DNA of 31,242 bases from RGIG8748 sp045576175 (GTDB lineage: Bacteria; Bacillota; Clostridia; UMGS1810), in NCBI GenBank assembly GCA_045576175.1, contig JAZNFW010000107.1, forward strand, positions 1 to 31,242, given 5' to 3'. The notes under the pieces are model-generated. The model had not been told where the DNA came from and did no database searches. It saw nothing but the letters and a program-made list of their open reading frames with translations. This document shows, piece after piece, positions 15,082 through 22,633 of this stretch (its first letter is position 1; each line of letters opens with the position of its first letter). A program made the position numbers and the translations under genes.

Positions 15082-16374
15082 ATGAGCACATTACTTTCAG
15101 TTTCCATAGCCCTGCTTGCAGGACTTCTTATGACAAGATTATTTAAACCGCTAAAGCTTCCGTCGGTTACCGCATATCTTATAGCGGGTGTTATTATCGG
15201 GCCATACTGCCTTGGCAAACTTGGTGTGGAAGGTCTGGGATTCAATAACCACGATGCTGTTTCGGCTCTTTCGCTTGTTTCGGAAGTGGCATTGGCTTTT
15301 ATAGCATTTTCTATTGGAAACGAATTCCGTATGGATGAGCTTAAAAAGACAGGTAAACAAGCATTTGTTATAGGCGTATTTCAGGCATTGGTAGCGGCAC
15401 TTCTTGTGGATGCAGCGCTTATTGGTCTTCACTTTATGATGCCCGACAAAATAAGTCTTGCTCAGGCAATAACACTCGGTGCCATAGCAACTGCCACAGC
15501 ACCTGCGGCAACTCTTATGGTTGTTCGTCAGTACAAGGCAGACGGACCTCTAACAAGACTTCTTCTCCCCATAGTTGCTCTGGATGACGCTGTGGGACTT
15601 GTAGTATTTGCAGTATCCTTCGGTATTGCCAAGACGCTCTCTTCAGGAAGTCTCGACATGGTTTCCATAGTTCTCAACCCCCTTATAGAGATAGTGCTTT
15701 CTCTGGGTCTTGGCGCAATTATGGGCTATGTACTTACCTATCTTGAGAAATTCTTTAATTCAAACACAAACAGACTAAACTTAACTATTGCCTTTGTGTT
15801 CCTTACAGCATCACTTGCTATGCTCGATTTCCACATAGGACCAGTTCACATAAGCTTTTCTTCGCTTCTTGTTTGTATGATGCTCGGAACAGTATTTTGC
15901 AACACCTGTTCGCTCTCGCACGACCTTATGGAAGCATCGGACAAGTGGACATCTCCTCTTTTTGCTCTGTTCTTTGTTATAAGCGGTGCAGAGCTTGAAC
16001 TTTCGGTATTTTCCGATATAGCTATCGTTGGCATAGGCGTTATATACATACTTTTCCGTTCGCTCGGTAAGTATTTTGGCTCGTATGCAAGTGCCAAAGC
16101 CGTAAAGTGTCCTCCGTCAATTACCAAGTATCTTGGTATAACTCTTCTTCCGCAGGCGGGTGTTGCTTTGGGAATGACAATTACCGCTATGCAGCTTGGA
16201 GCTGAGGGAGCTCTTATACGAAACATTACACTCTTTGCAGTTCTTATATATGAGCTTGTAGGACCTATGCTTACAAGACAGGCGCTTACAAGTGCAGGCG
16301 ATATCAAGCCCATTCCTCACGAGGTCAAGAACCGCCGCAGTATAAAGCTCGAAGAGGCTCAAAAAAGAAGGTAG
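15082..16374 (+). CDS. Cation:proton antiporter (CPA2/Kef type)
   Basis: The 430-aa membrane protein has about twelve hydrophobic segments and belongs to the Na+(K+)/H+ exchanger fold. Diagnostic pieces are LKLPSVTAYLIAGVIIGP near the N terminus, the ALDDAVGLVVFA helix at about 166-177 with the paired aspartates of the ion site, and AITLGAIATATAPAAT before it. It has no C-terminal TrkA-N domain, unlike KefB/C, and ends in a short charged tail. GAGGTTGG precedes the ATG. The CLC gene follows after 7 bases, so cation and anion transport are probably co-expressed. Cation specificity is uncertain. Confidence 0.88.
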   Translation: MSTLLSVSIALLAGLLMTRLFKPLKLPSVTAYLIAGVIIGPYCLGKLGVEGLGFNNHDAVSALSLVSEVALAFIAFSIGNEFRMDELKKTGKQAFVIGVFQALVAALLVDAALIGLHFMMPDKISLAQAITLGAIATATAPAATLMVVRQYKADGPLTRLLLPIVALDDAVGLVVFAVSFGIAKTLSSGSLDMVSIVLNPLIEIVLSLGLGAIMGYVLTYLEKFFNSNTNRLNLTIAFVFLTASLAMLDFHIGPVHISFSSLLVCMMLGTVFCNTCSLSHDLMEASDKWTSPLFALFFVISGAELELSVFSDIAIVGIGVIYILFRSLGKYFGSYASAKAVKCPPSITKYLGITLLPQAGVALGMTITAMQLGAEGALIRNITLFAVLIYELVGPMLTRQALTSAGDIKPIPHEVKNRRSIKLEEAQKRR

Positions 16375-16381
16375 TATATAG

Positions 16382-17617
16382 ATGCTTAATTTAAAACAAA
16401 AGACAAAAAAACAAACTGACCACATAAAAGCCCTTGCAAAAGGGCTTTTAATTGCTGTTCTCACAGGCTTTTTCGGCGGAGTTGTGGGAGGTTTGTTTCA
16501 TATATGTGTAGATTTGGTTTCGCATTTAAGACAGGAAAACATATGGCTTATCTTTCTTCTTCCTGTGGGCAGTGTGCTTGTTGTATCACTTTATGCCTTT
16601 TTCAAAAAAAGCGGACCTATGGATACAGACAGGATATTTGACTCGGTGCGTGAAGAAAAGAGAGTTCCCGCCCCTGTGCTCCCCCTCATATTTGCAGGCT
16701 CGGTTCTAAGTCACCTTGTTGGTGCCTCTGTGGGCAGAGAGGGTGCGGCACTTCAGCTTGGCGGAAGCTCGGGCTATTGGCTCGGAAGACTTTTGCATCT
16801 TAAAGGAAGAGATATTCGTATAGCTGTAATGAGCGGTATGAGTGCGGTGTTTACGGCACTTTTTGGAACACCTGTCGCAGCAACGGTTTTTGCTCTGGAG
16901 GTTACAAGCGTGGGTAATATGCGTTACGGAGCGTTTTTTCCCTGCGTGCTTTCCTCTGTCGTGGCATTTGGAGTAAGCACAGCTATGGGCATTGAACCTG
17001 TTTCCTTTAATGTTGCGTTACCCTCTATGGTTTCTCCCTCTTTTGTGTTTAAGGTTATAGTTCTTTCGGTACTTTGTGCACTACTGAGTATACTTTTTTG
17101 CAAAACTATCAAAACTATGGAGAGAGGAGCAAAAAGACTTGTTCCCAACATATATTTAAGAGCTTTTCTTGGCGGACTTGTTGTGCTTGGTCTCACTTAT
17201 CTTGTGGGCAATACCGACTACAACGGTGCAGGTATGAATATCATTTCCGACGCCATTGGCGGAAAGACATCATACGAAGCATTTTTACTTAAGATAATAT
17301 TTACTGCAGTAAGCCTTGCAGCAGGCTTCAAGGGCGGCGAAATAGTGCCTGCATTCTTCGTTGGCTCTACCTTTGGATGCGCTATGGCATCATTTTTGGG
17401 GATGGATGCATCCTGCGGTGCCGCTATAGGCTTTGTTGCGCTTTTCTGCGGTGTAGTAAACTGTCCTTTGGCATCTGTCATTCTGGCAGCAGAAATTTTC
17501 GGTGCAGATTCCATTCTTATGTTCGCTCTTGTGTGTGCACTAAGCTATATGATGTCCGGAAACGGAGGACTGTATCACAGCCAGAGAATAATTTACTCAA
17601 AACTTGGAATAGAATAA
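16382..17617 (+). CDS. CLC family anion transporter or channel
   Basis: The 411-aa protein has the CLC core and no CBS domains. The GREGAALQLGG segment (118-128) carries the external gating glutamate Glu120, and GGEIVPAFFVGSTFG is the second conserved pore segment. The first signature GSGIP is not present; the equivalent region reads SGPMDTDRI. By my alignment the internal proton glutamate (E. coli Glu203) is Val174 (FALEVTS), which argues against classical 2Cl-/H+ exchange and recalls the fluoride-handling CLC-F branch; this is a hand alignment. No fluoride riboswitch was recognised upstream. It is the second gene after the antiporter, and a terminator follows. Confidence 0.88.
   Translation: MLNLKQKTKKQTDHIKALAKGLLIAVLTGFFGGVVGGLFHICVDLVSHLRQENIWLIFLLPVGSVLVVSLYAFFKKSGPMDTDRIFDSVREEKRVPAPVLPLIFAGSVLSHLVGASVGREGAALQLGGSSGYWLGRLLHLKGRDIRIAVMSGMSAVFTALFGTPVAATVFALEVTSVGNMRYGAFFPCVLSSVVAFGVSTAMGIEPVSFNVALPSMVSPSFVFKVIVLSVLCALLSILFCKTIKTMERGAKRLVPNIYLRAFLGGLVVLGLTYLVGNTDYNGAGMNIISDAIGGKTSYEAFLLKIIFTAVSLAAGFKGGEIVPAFFVGSTFGCAMASFLGMDASCGAAIGFVALFCGVVNCPLASVILAAEIFGADSILMFALVCALSYMMSGNGGLYHSQRIIYSKLGIE
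16426..16449 (+). promoter_or_regulatory. Terminator-like hairpin inside the start of the CLC gene
   Basis: A perfect 10-bp stem, AAAAGCCCTT (16426-16435) with AAGGGCTTTT (16440-16449), and a GCAA tetraloop lie within codons 15-23 of the CLC gene. The 3' arm ends in TTTT, then AATTG. It could attenuate transcription from the antiporter into CLC or slow translation; it may also be fortuitous. Confidence 0.4.
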
Positions 17618-17620
17618 TAC

Positions 17621-17651
17621 AAAATACCGTCAAAAACTTGGCGGTATTTTT
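17621..17651 (+). terminator. Intrinsic terminator after the CLC gene
   Basis: A stem of about 12 bp with one G/T pair (AAATACCGTCAA with TTGGCGGTATTT) followed by a T-run, 5 bases after the CLC stop. Confidence 0.85.
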
Positions 17652-17661
17652 GCATATTTCT

Positions 17662-17690
17662 TTGACACAGTGTGTTTTTTGTGTTAGTAT
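17662..17690 (+). promoter_or_regulatory. Sigma-A promoter of gltX-glnS
   Basis: TTGACA (17662-17667) with TAGTAT (17685-17690) at 17-bp spacing. TATACT at 17690-17695 is a better -10 but 22 bp away. The leader is too short for a T-box. Confidence 0.6.
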
Positions 17691-17735
17691 ATACTTAGGT
17701 TATTATGCCTATATTTTGTTTAAAGGGTGACACAA

Positions 17736-19388
17736 ATGGATTACAAAAAGCTTTCGGAACTTCTTTTTCCGCATATAAAAAAGACAATTTCGGACTACGA
17801 GGCAATATATCCCGAGAGAAATCTCGGAGAAGATGCCAAGATTACTCGTTTTGCACCAAGCCCCACAGGCTTTCTGCATATAGGCGGACTTTTTGCCTCG
17901 CTCATATCGGAGCGAATAGCTCACCAGTCCGGCGGTAAGTTCATACTCCGAATTGAAGATACCGACAAAAAACGAGAGGTAGAGGACGGAGTATCCAAAA
18001 TTATAGACGGTCTTACTGCGTTTGGAATTTCCATAGATGAGGGCTTTGTGGATTTTGATACCCAGACAGGTGAATACGGACCATACAAGCAGAGTGAACG
18101 TGCCGAGATTTATCAGTGCTTTGCAAAAAAGCTCGTAGAGGACGGATTGGCATACCCTTGCTTCTGCTCGGAGGAAACACTTTCTAAAATCCGTGAAGAA
18201 CAGGAAAAGGATAAGAAACTCCCCGGATATTACGGTGAGTATGCATATTGCCGAAGCTTAAGCTATGAAGAAATAGAAAATAATATAAAAGACGGCAAGA
18301 GCTATGTTTTAAGACTCAAATCCCCAGGAAGCGAGGACAGACGCATATCCTACAAGGATGGCATAAGAGGAAAGATAGAACTTCCCGAAAACATAGTTGA
18401 TGTGGTAATATTAAAGTCCGATGGCATTCCCACATACCACTTTGCACATGTTGTGGACGACCATCTTATGCGTACCACAAACGTCATAAGAGGCGATGAG
18501 TGGATATCTTCTGTTCCCATTCATTTGCAGATGTTCTATCTTCTTGGTCTTAACCCCCCCAAGTACGCACATATTGCTCCCATTATGAAGGAGGATGACG
18601 GCGGAAAGCGTAAGATATCCAAGCGAAAGGATCCCGAGGCTGCAGTGTCCTGGTACTCGGTGGAGGGTTATCCCGTAGACGGCGTTATAGAATATCTTTT
18701 AAATCTTGCAAACTACACTTTTGAGGACTTCCGCCGTGCAAACAAGAACGCACCGTGGACGGACTTCAAACTCGAAATGAACAAAATGAGCAACTCCGGC
18801 GCTCTGTTTGATCTCATTAAATTAAACGATATATGCAAAAATAAAATAGCAACATACACCGCAAAAAAGGTTTACGAACTTGCAACAGATTGGGCAAAGG
18901 AATATGATAGTGAGCTTTATGCACTTCTTACAAGGGACGAAGAGTACTCTGTAAAGATGTTTGATTTTGACAGAAACCCCGATAAGCCTCGTAAGGATAT
19001 AGGAAAGTTTAGCGAGGTAAGAGATGCATTTTCCTTTATGTTCGATGAGCTTTTCGACGGAAAGTATGACGAAATCGAGAATGTAACTTCGGATGATAAA
19101 CTGGCAATACTAAATGATTATGCTGATATGTACGACGAGACTCAGGAAAATCAGGATTGGTTCAACACCTTAAAAGACCTTGCCGAGAAAAACGGCTTTG
19201 CAAGAGAGGTCAAGGAATATAAGCAAAATCCCGAAATGTACAAGGGCCATGTAGGAGATGTGAGCAATATAATAAGAGTGGCAGTTACAGGAAGAACAAA
19301 ATCTCCCGACCTGTACTCGATTATGAAGACTCTAGGTAAAGACAGAGTTCTTTCAAGAATATCAGCATACAAAGGAGCGATTAAGTAA
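17736..19388 (+). CDS. gltX: Glutamate--tRNA ligase (clostridial long form)
   Basis: Class I synthetase charging tRNA-Glu. The 550-aa product has an extra N-terminal segment (MDYKKLSELLFPHIKKTISD and onward), the HIGH-type motif APSPTGFLHIGG at 40-51, LRIEDTDKKRE at 71-81, and the KMSKS equivalent KISKR at 293-297, followed by an anticodon-binding helical domain. The length and N terminus match the form I recall from Clostridia, longer than the about 470-aa E. coli enzyme. ATG at 17736 is chosen because AAAGGGTG lies just upstream; GTG at 17727 lies inside that ribosome site. glnS overlaps its stop by one base (TAATG). Whether it discriminates or also charges tRNA-Gln is unknown, but a neighbouring GlnRS makes discrimination likely. 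Confidence 0.93.
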   Translation: MDYKKLSELLFPHIKKTISDYEAIYPERNLGEDAKITRFAPSPTGFLHIGGLFASLISERIAHQSGGKFILRIEDTDKKREVEDGVSKIIDGLTAFGISIDEGFVDFDTQTGEYGPYKQSERAEIYQCFAKKLVEDGLAYPCFCSEETLSKIREEQEKDKKLPGYYGEYAYCRSLSYEEIENNIKDGKSYVLRLKSPGSEDRRISYKDGIRGKIELPENIVDVVILKSDGIPTYHFAHVVDDHLMRTTNVIRGDEWISSVPIHLQMFYLLGLNPPKYAHIAPIMKEDDGGKRKISKRKDPEAAVSWYSVEGYPVDGVIEYLLNLANYTFEDFRRANKNAPWTDFKLEMNKMSNSGALFDLIKLNDICKNKIATYTAKKVYELATDWAKEYDSELYALLTRDEEYSVKMFDFDRNPDKPRKDIGKFSEVRDAFSFMFDELFDGKYDEIENVTSDDKLAILNDYADMYDETQENQDWFNTLKDLAEKNGFAREVKEYKQNPEMYKGHVGDVSNIIRVAVTGRTKSPDLYSIMKTLGKDRVLSRISAYKGAIK

Positions 19389-21037
19389 TGGAACCGGTTA
19401 TTTCTAATTTTATACACGACGCCATAGATAAGGACCTTGCGGAAAAGGTGTATGACAAGGTACAGACCAGATTTCCGCCCGAGCCAAACGGCTATCTTCA
19501 CATTGGTCATGTCAAGGCTATAAACATTGATTTTTCCACTGCCAAAAAGTATGGCGGAACCTGCAATTTAAGACTTGATGACACCAATCCCACAAAGGAA
19601 GATGTGGAGTATGTTGATTCCATAATGGAGGATATCAAGTGGCTTGGCTTTAGCTGGGACAATGTGTACTATGCTTCCGACTATTTTCAGGAGATATATG
19701 ATTGTGCAATAAAGCTCATTAAAAAAGGTCTTGCCTATGTAGATGACCTTACCGCAGACGAGATAAGACAGTACAGAGGCACTCTCACAGAGCCGGGTAA
19801 GGAAAGCCCCTACAGAAACAGAAGCGTAGAGGAAAATATGGATTTGTTCCGCCGTATGACCGAGGGCGAATTTGAAACTGGTTCTAGAGTTCTTCGTGCA
19901 AAGATAGACATGGCATCGGGCAACATAAATATGCGTGACCCCGTAATATACAGAGTTCTTCACGCAACACACCATCGCACAGGCGACAAGTGGTGCGTAT
20001 ATCCTATGTACGACTTTGCACACCCCATTTCCGATACCGCAGAGGGTGTAACTCATTCACTGTGCTCTTTGGAGTTCGAGGACCACAGACCGCTCTATGA
20101 CTGGGTATTAAAGGCATGCGACTATCCTGTACCCTCAAGACAGATTGAGTTTGCAAGATTAAACCTTACAAACACTCTCACAAGTAAGAGAAAGTGCTTA
20201 AAGCTTGTAAAAGATGGCATAGTAGATGGCTGGGACGACCCCCGTATGTCTACAATCTGCGGTATGAGAAGAAAGGGATATCCGCCCGAGGCTCTTATAG
20301 ACTTTGTTGAGAGAATAGGCGTTGCAAAGGCGTTCAGCGTTATAGATTTTGCTATGCTTGAGCATTGTGTAAGAGAAAACTTAAATATGAATGCTCCTCG
20401 TGCCATGGCAGTTTTAAATCCTCTTAAGGTAACAATAGAAAATTATCCCGAAGGCGAGAGCGAGCTTTTGCCTGTGGAAATAAACCCCAACGATGAAAAT
20501 GCAGGTACAAAGAATGTGTCTTTCTCAAGAAACATCTATATAGAAAAAGACGACTTTATGGAAGTTCCCGTAAAGGGCTACAAGCGTCTTACACCCGACA
20601 ACGAGGTAAGATTAAAGGGTGCATACTTTGTAAAGGTTAAGGAAATTGTAAAGGATGCATCAGGCGAGGTAACAGAGCTTATCTGCACCTACGATCCTCT
20701 CTCCAAGGGTGGCAACTCTCCCGACGGCAGAAAGGTAAAGGGCACAATTCAGTGGGTAGACGCCAATAACTGTCTTAATGCCACTGTAAATATGTATGAC
20801 AAGCTCTTTGTTACATCCAACCCCGGCGAGCTTGAGGATTATCTCGAAAACTTAAATCCCGAATCCCTCGTGGTTAAAAAGAATTGTAAGATAGATGCAG
20901 ACCTTAAGGATGCAAAAGTAGGCGACAGCTTCCAGTTTATGAGAAACGGCTACTTTACCGTGGATAAGTATTCCAAAGAAGGCGATGTTGTGTTCAACCT
21001 TACCGCTACGTTAAAAGATTCCTTTAAGATTGGTTAA
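19388..21037 (+). CDS. glnS: Glutamine--tRNA ligase
   Basis: Class I synthetase charging tRNA-Gln directly. The 549-aa product has PPEPNGYLHIGH at 30-41, LRLDDTNPTKE at 61-71, DFAHPISD at 209-216, and the KMSKS-type loop LTSKRK at 264-269 (E. coli MSKRK), followed by the two-barrel anticodon-binding domain to the end. Most Firmicutes make Gln-tRNA through GatCAB; GlnRS is thought to have been acquired by transfer in some Clostridia. The one-base overlap with gltX makes a two-synthetase operon. No terminator was seen before the next promoter at 21045. Confidence 0.95.
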   Translation: MEPVISNFIHDAIDKDLAEKVYDKVQTRFPPEPNGYLHIGHVKAINIDFSTAKKYGGTCNLRLDDTNPTKEDVEYVDSIMEDIKWLGFSWDNVYYASDYFQEIYDCAIKLIKKGLAYVDDLTADEIRQYRGTLTEPGKESPYRNRSVEENMDLFRRMTEGEFETGSRVLRAKIDMASGNINMRDPVIYRVLHATHHRTGDKWCVYPMYDFAHPISDTAEGVTHSLCSLEFEDHRPLYDWVLKACDYPVPSRQIEFARLNLTNTLTSKRKCLKLVKDGIVDGWDDPRMSTICGMRRKGYPPEALIDFVERIGVAKAFSVIDFAMLEHCVRENLNMNAPRAMAVLNPLKVTIENYPEGESELLPVEINPNDENAGTKNVSFSRNIYIEKDDFMEVPVKGYKRLTPDNEVRLKGAYFVKVKEIVKDASGEVTELICTYDPLSKGGNSPDGRKVKGTIQWVDANNCLNATVNMYDKLFVTSNPGELEDYLENLNPESLVVKKNCKIDADLKDAKVGDSFQFMRNGYFTVDKYSKEGDVVFNLTATLKDSFKIG

Positions 21038-21044
21038 TTTTAGA

Positions 21045-21073
21045 TTGACATATCAAATAAAAGGGTGTATAAT
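21045..21073 (+). promoter_or_regulatory. Consensus sigma-A promoter of the aldolase gene
   Basis: TTGACA (21045-21050), 17-bp spacer, TATAAT (21068-21073): a perfect consensus, fitting a highly expressed glycolytic gene. The leader of about 70 bases is T/G-rich and starts at an 11-bp palindrome (21080-21090, CAACAATGTTG). Confidence 0.9.
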
Positions 21074-21151
21074 TATAAACAACAATGTTGGTTTGTGTTG
21101 ATTTGTTTTTATTTGTGTTTATTTATATATGTTTACAGGAGGAAATAGATT

Positions 21152-22102
21152 ATGTTAGTTAATATGAACGAAGTATTAATCCCGGCAAAAAAGCACCACT
21201 ATGCAGTTGGTCTTTTCAATGCCGTAAACTTAGAGCTTGCACGTGGTATTATAGCAGCTGCTGAGGCTACAAGATCTCCGGTTATCATGGGTACTGCAGA
21301 AGTACTTCTGCCTTACGGTCCTTTGGATGAAGTTTCCTACTATCTCATCCCTATGGCAAAGAAGGCAAATGTCCCCGTAGTTGTACACCTCGACCACGGT
21401 CTTACATACGATACATGTATCAAGGCTCTTGAACTTGGATTTAGCTCCATTATGTACGATTGCTCCACAGATTCCTACGAGGAAAATGTACGCAAGGTTA
21501 AGGAAATGGCAGATATAGCTCATTCCTATGGTGCAACAATCGAAGGTGAACTCGGCCATGTAGGCGATAACGAAGGCTCCGCTGAGGGTAGCGACCATCT
21601 TGCAGATCCCTCTGCATTCTTTACCGATCCTTCTCTTGCAAAGGATTTTGTAGACAAGACAGGAGTAGATGCACTTGCAATTGCCGTAGGTAATGCTCAC
21701 GGTGCATACAAGCTTCCCCCCAAGCTTGATTTTGAAAGAATCCGTACAATAGCTTCCACAGTAGATGTGCCCCTCGTTCTTCACGGCGGATCCGGTCTTA
21801 CAGACGACGATTTCAGACAGGCTATAAAGGACGGTATAAGCAAGGTAAATATCTTTACCGATATCAATGTTGCCGCAGTAGAAGCAGAATTCAAGAAGTT
21901 CCACAGTATGGACAAGGGTCTTATCGACCTCATCCCTGCTGCTGTTGAAGCTGTTAAGCTCGAAACTGCCAAGAAGATGAAGCTCTTCTCCAGTGACGGC
22001 AAGGCAGATGTAATAAAGAGCACATCTAGTATGTCTATGGACAATATTGAAATGGTTACAAAGCTTGTTGCTCAGGAAATTGCAAAATATCTTGGTAAAT
22101 AA
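21152..22102 (+). CDS. fba: Class II ketose-bisphosphate aldolase (probably fructose-bisphosphate aldolase)
   Basis: Zinc-dependent aldolase cleaving fructose 1,6-bisphosphate to DHAP and glyceraldehyde 3-phosphate. The 316-aa product has HLDHG (79-83, with catalytic Asp81 and zinc-binding His82), GELGHVG (132-138), NAHG (181-184, zinc His183), HGGSG (211-215) and NIFTDINVA (233-241). Tagatose-bisphosphate aldolases share these motifs, so substrate is assigned by the consensus promoter and lack of tagatose genes nearby. AGGAGG precedes the ATG. It is transcribed alone between its promoter and a strong terminator. Confidence 0.9.
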   Translation: MLVNMNEVLIPAKKHHYAVGLFNAVNLELARGIIAAAEATRSPVIMGTAEVLLPYGPLDEVSYYLIPMAKKANVPVVVHLDHGLTYDTCIKALELGFSSIMYDCSTDSYEENVRKVKEMADIAHSYGATIEGELGHVGDNEGSAEGSDHLADPSAFFTDPSLAKDFVDKTGVDALAIAVGNAHGAYKLPPKLDFERIRTIASTVDVPLVLHGGSGLTDDDFRQAIKDGISKVNIFTDINVAAVEAEFKKFHSMDKGLIDLIPAAVEAVKLETAKKMKLFSSDGKADVIKSTSSMSMDNIEMVTKLVAQEIAKYLGK

Positions 22103-22123
22103 TTAAAAAGATATACAAAAATA

Positions 22124-22160
22124 GGGTTGTAAAAAACGATGTTTTTTACAACCCTTTCTG
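22124..22160. terminator. Bidirectional terminator between fba and the Dabb gene
   Basis: A perfect 14-bp stem (22124-22137 with 22141-22154, GGGTTGTAAAAAAC) with a 3-nt loop. Plus-strand tail TTTCTGTTTT, minus-strand tail TATTTTTG, so it can serve both convergent genes. Confidence 0.9.
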
Positions 22161-22179
22161 TTTTGTGAACAGGACTTTT

Positions 22180-22482
22180 TTATATCACAAAATCCATACA
22201 GCTTCTCTGAGCAGTAAAAGGTCTTACCTTGGTGTTTGCCGCTTCCACGTGCAGAGGGTGTATGCTGTATCCTTTAAGCGCCTCTTCGCTTTCTAAGGTA
22301 GAGTCGAGCATCACATCGCCTGTGGATGTGGGTAGTGGATTTGTGTTTATTGTAAGAGCTAAAAGCCCGGGTACCTTGCCCACCAGAGATTCCAGTGCCT
22401 CTTTCATCTCTGCCTTTATCTTTACCTTTTCGCTGTCGGTCAGTTCATCTTTTAATTTCCATATAATTATATGCTTTACCAT
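22180..22482 (-). CDS. Dabb (stress-responsive A/B barrel) domain protein
   Basis: The 100-aa product begins MVKHIIIWKLKDE and contains VPGLLALTIN and YSIHPLHVEA, the usual layout of the dimeric alpha+beta barrel Dabb family. Members are small soluble proteins of mostly unknown role, some with catalytic histidines. No specific substrate can be inferred. AAAGGAG precedes the ATG at 22482, and the gene has its own promoter and a shared terminator, so it is a single-gene unit. Confidence 0.88.
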   Translation of the reverse strand: MVKHIIIWKLKDELTDSEKVKIKAEMKEALESLVGKVPGLLALTINTNPLPTSTGDVMLDSTLESEEALKGYSIHPLHVEAANTKVRPFTAQRSCMDFVI

Positions 22483-22505
22483 AGTCTGTCAACTCCTTTA
22501 GAAAG

Positions 22506-22534
22506 AGTATATCACACGACCTTTGCCTTGTCAA
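22506..22534 (-). promoter_or_regulatory. Sigma-A promoter of the Dabb gene
   Basis: On the minus strand TTGACA (22534-22529), a 17-bp spacer and TATACT (22511-22506), ending 24 bases before the start codon. Confidence 0.85.
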
Positions 22535-22583
22535 TTTGGATGGAGGATCAAAATATAATTTACAAGGTACATGCACAATGGAT

Positions 22584-22630
22584 AAGCACCCATACATATA
22601 TTGATATTGTGTCAATATATGGAGGTGCTT
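22584..22630 (+). promoter_or_regulatory. Inverted repeat covering the sigK ribosome binding site
   Basis: An inner perfect 10-bp repeat, CATATATTGA (22595-22604) with TCAATATATG (22612-22621), is nested in an outer 7-bp repeat, AAGCACC (22584-22590) with GGTGCTT (22624-22630). The outer 3' arm covers most of the sigK ribosome site GGAGGTG and is followed by TTTT. It could be an RNA hairpin that hides the site, an attenuator or a DNA-binding site. Confidence 0.55.
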
Positions 22631-22633
22631 TTT

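Noticed and set aside
17696..17735. Possible T-box leader before gltX
   Set aside because: The leader is about 40 bases, far too short for a T-box specifier and antiterminator.
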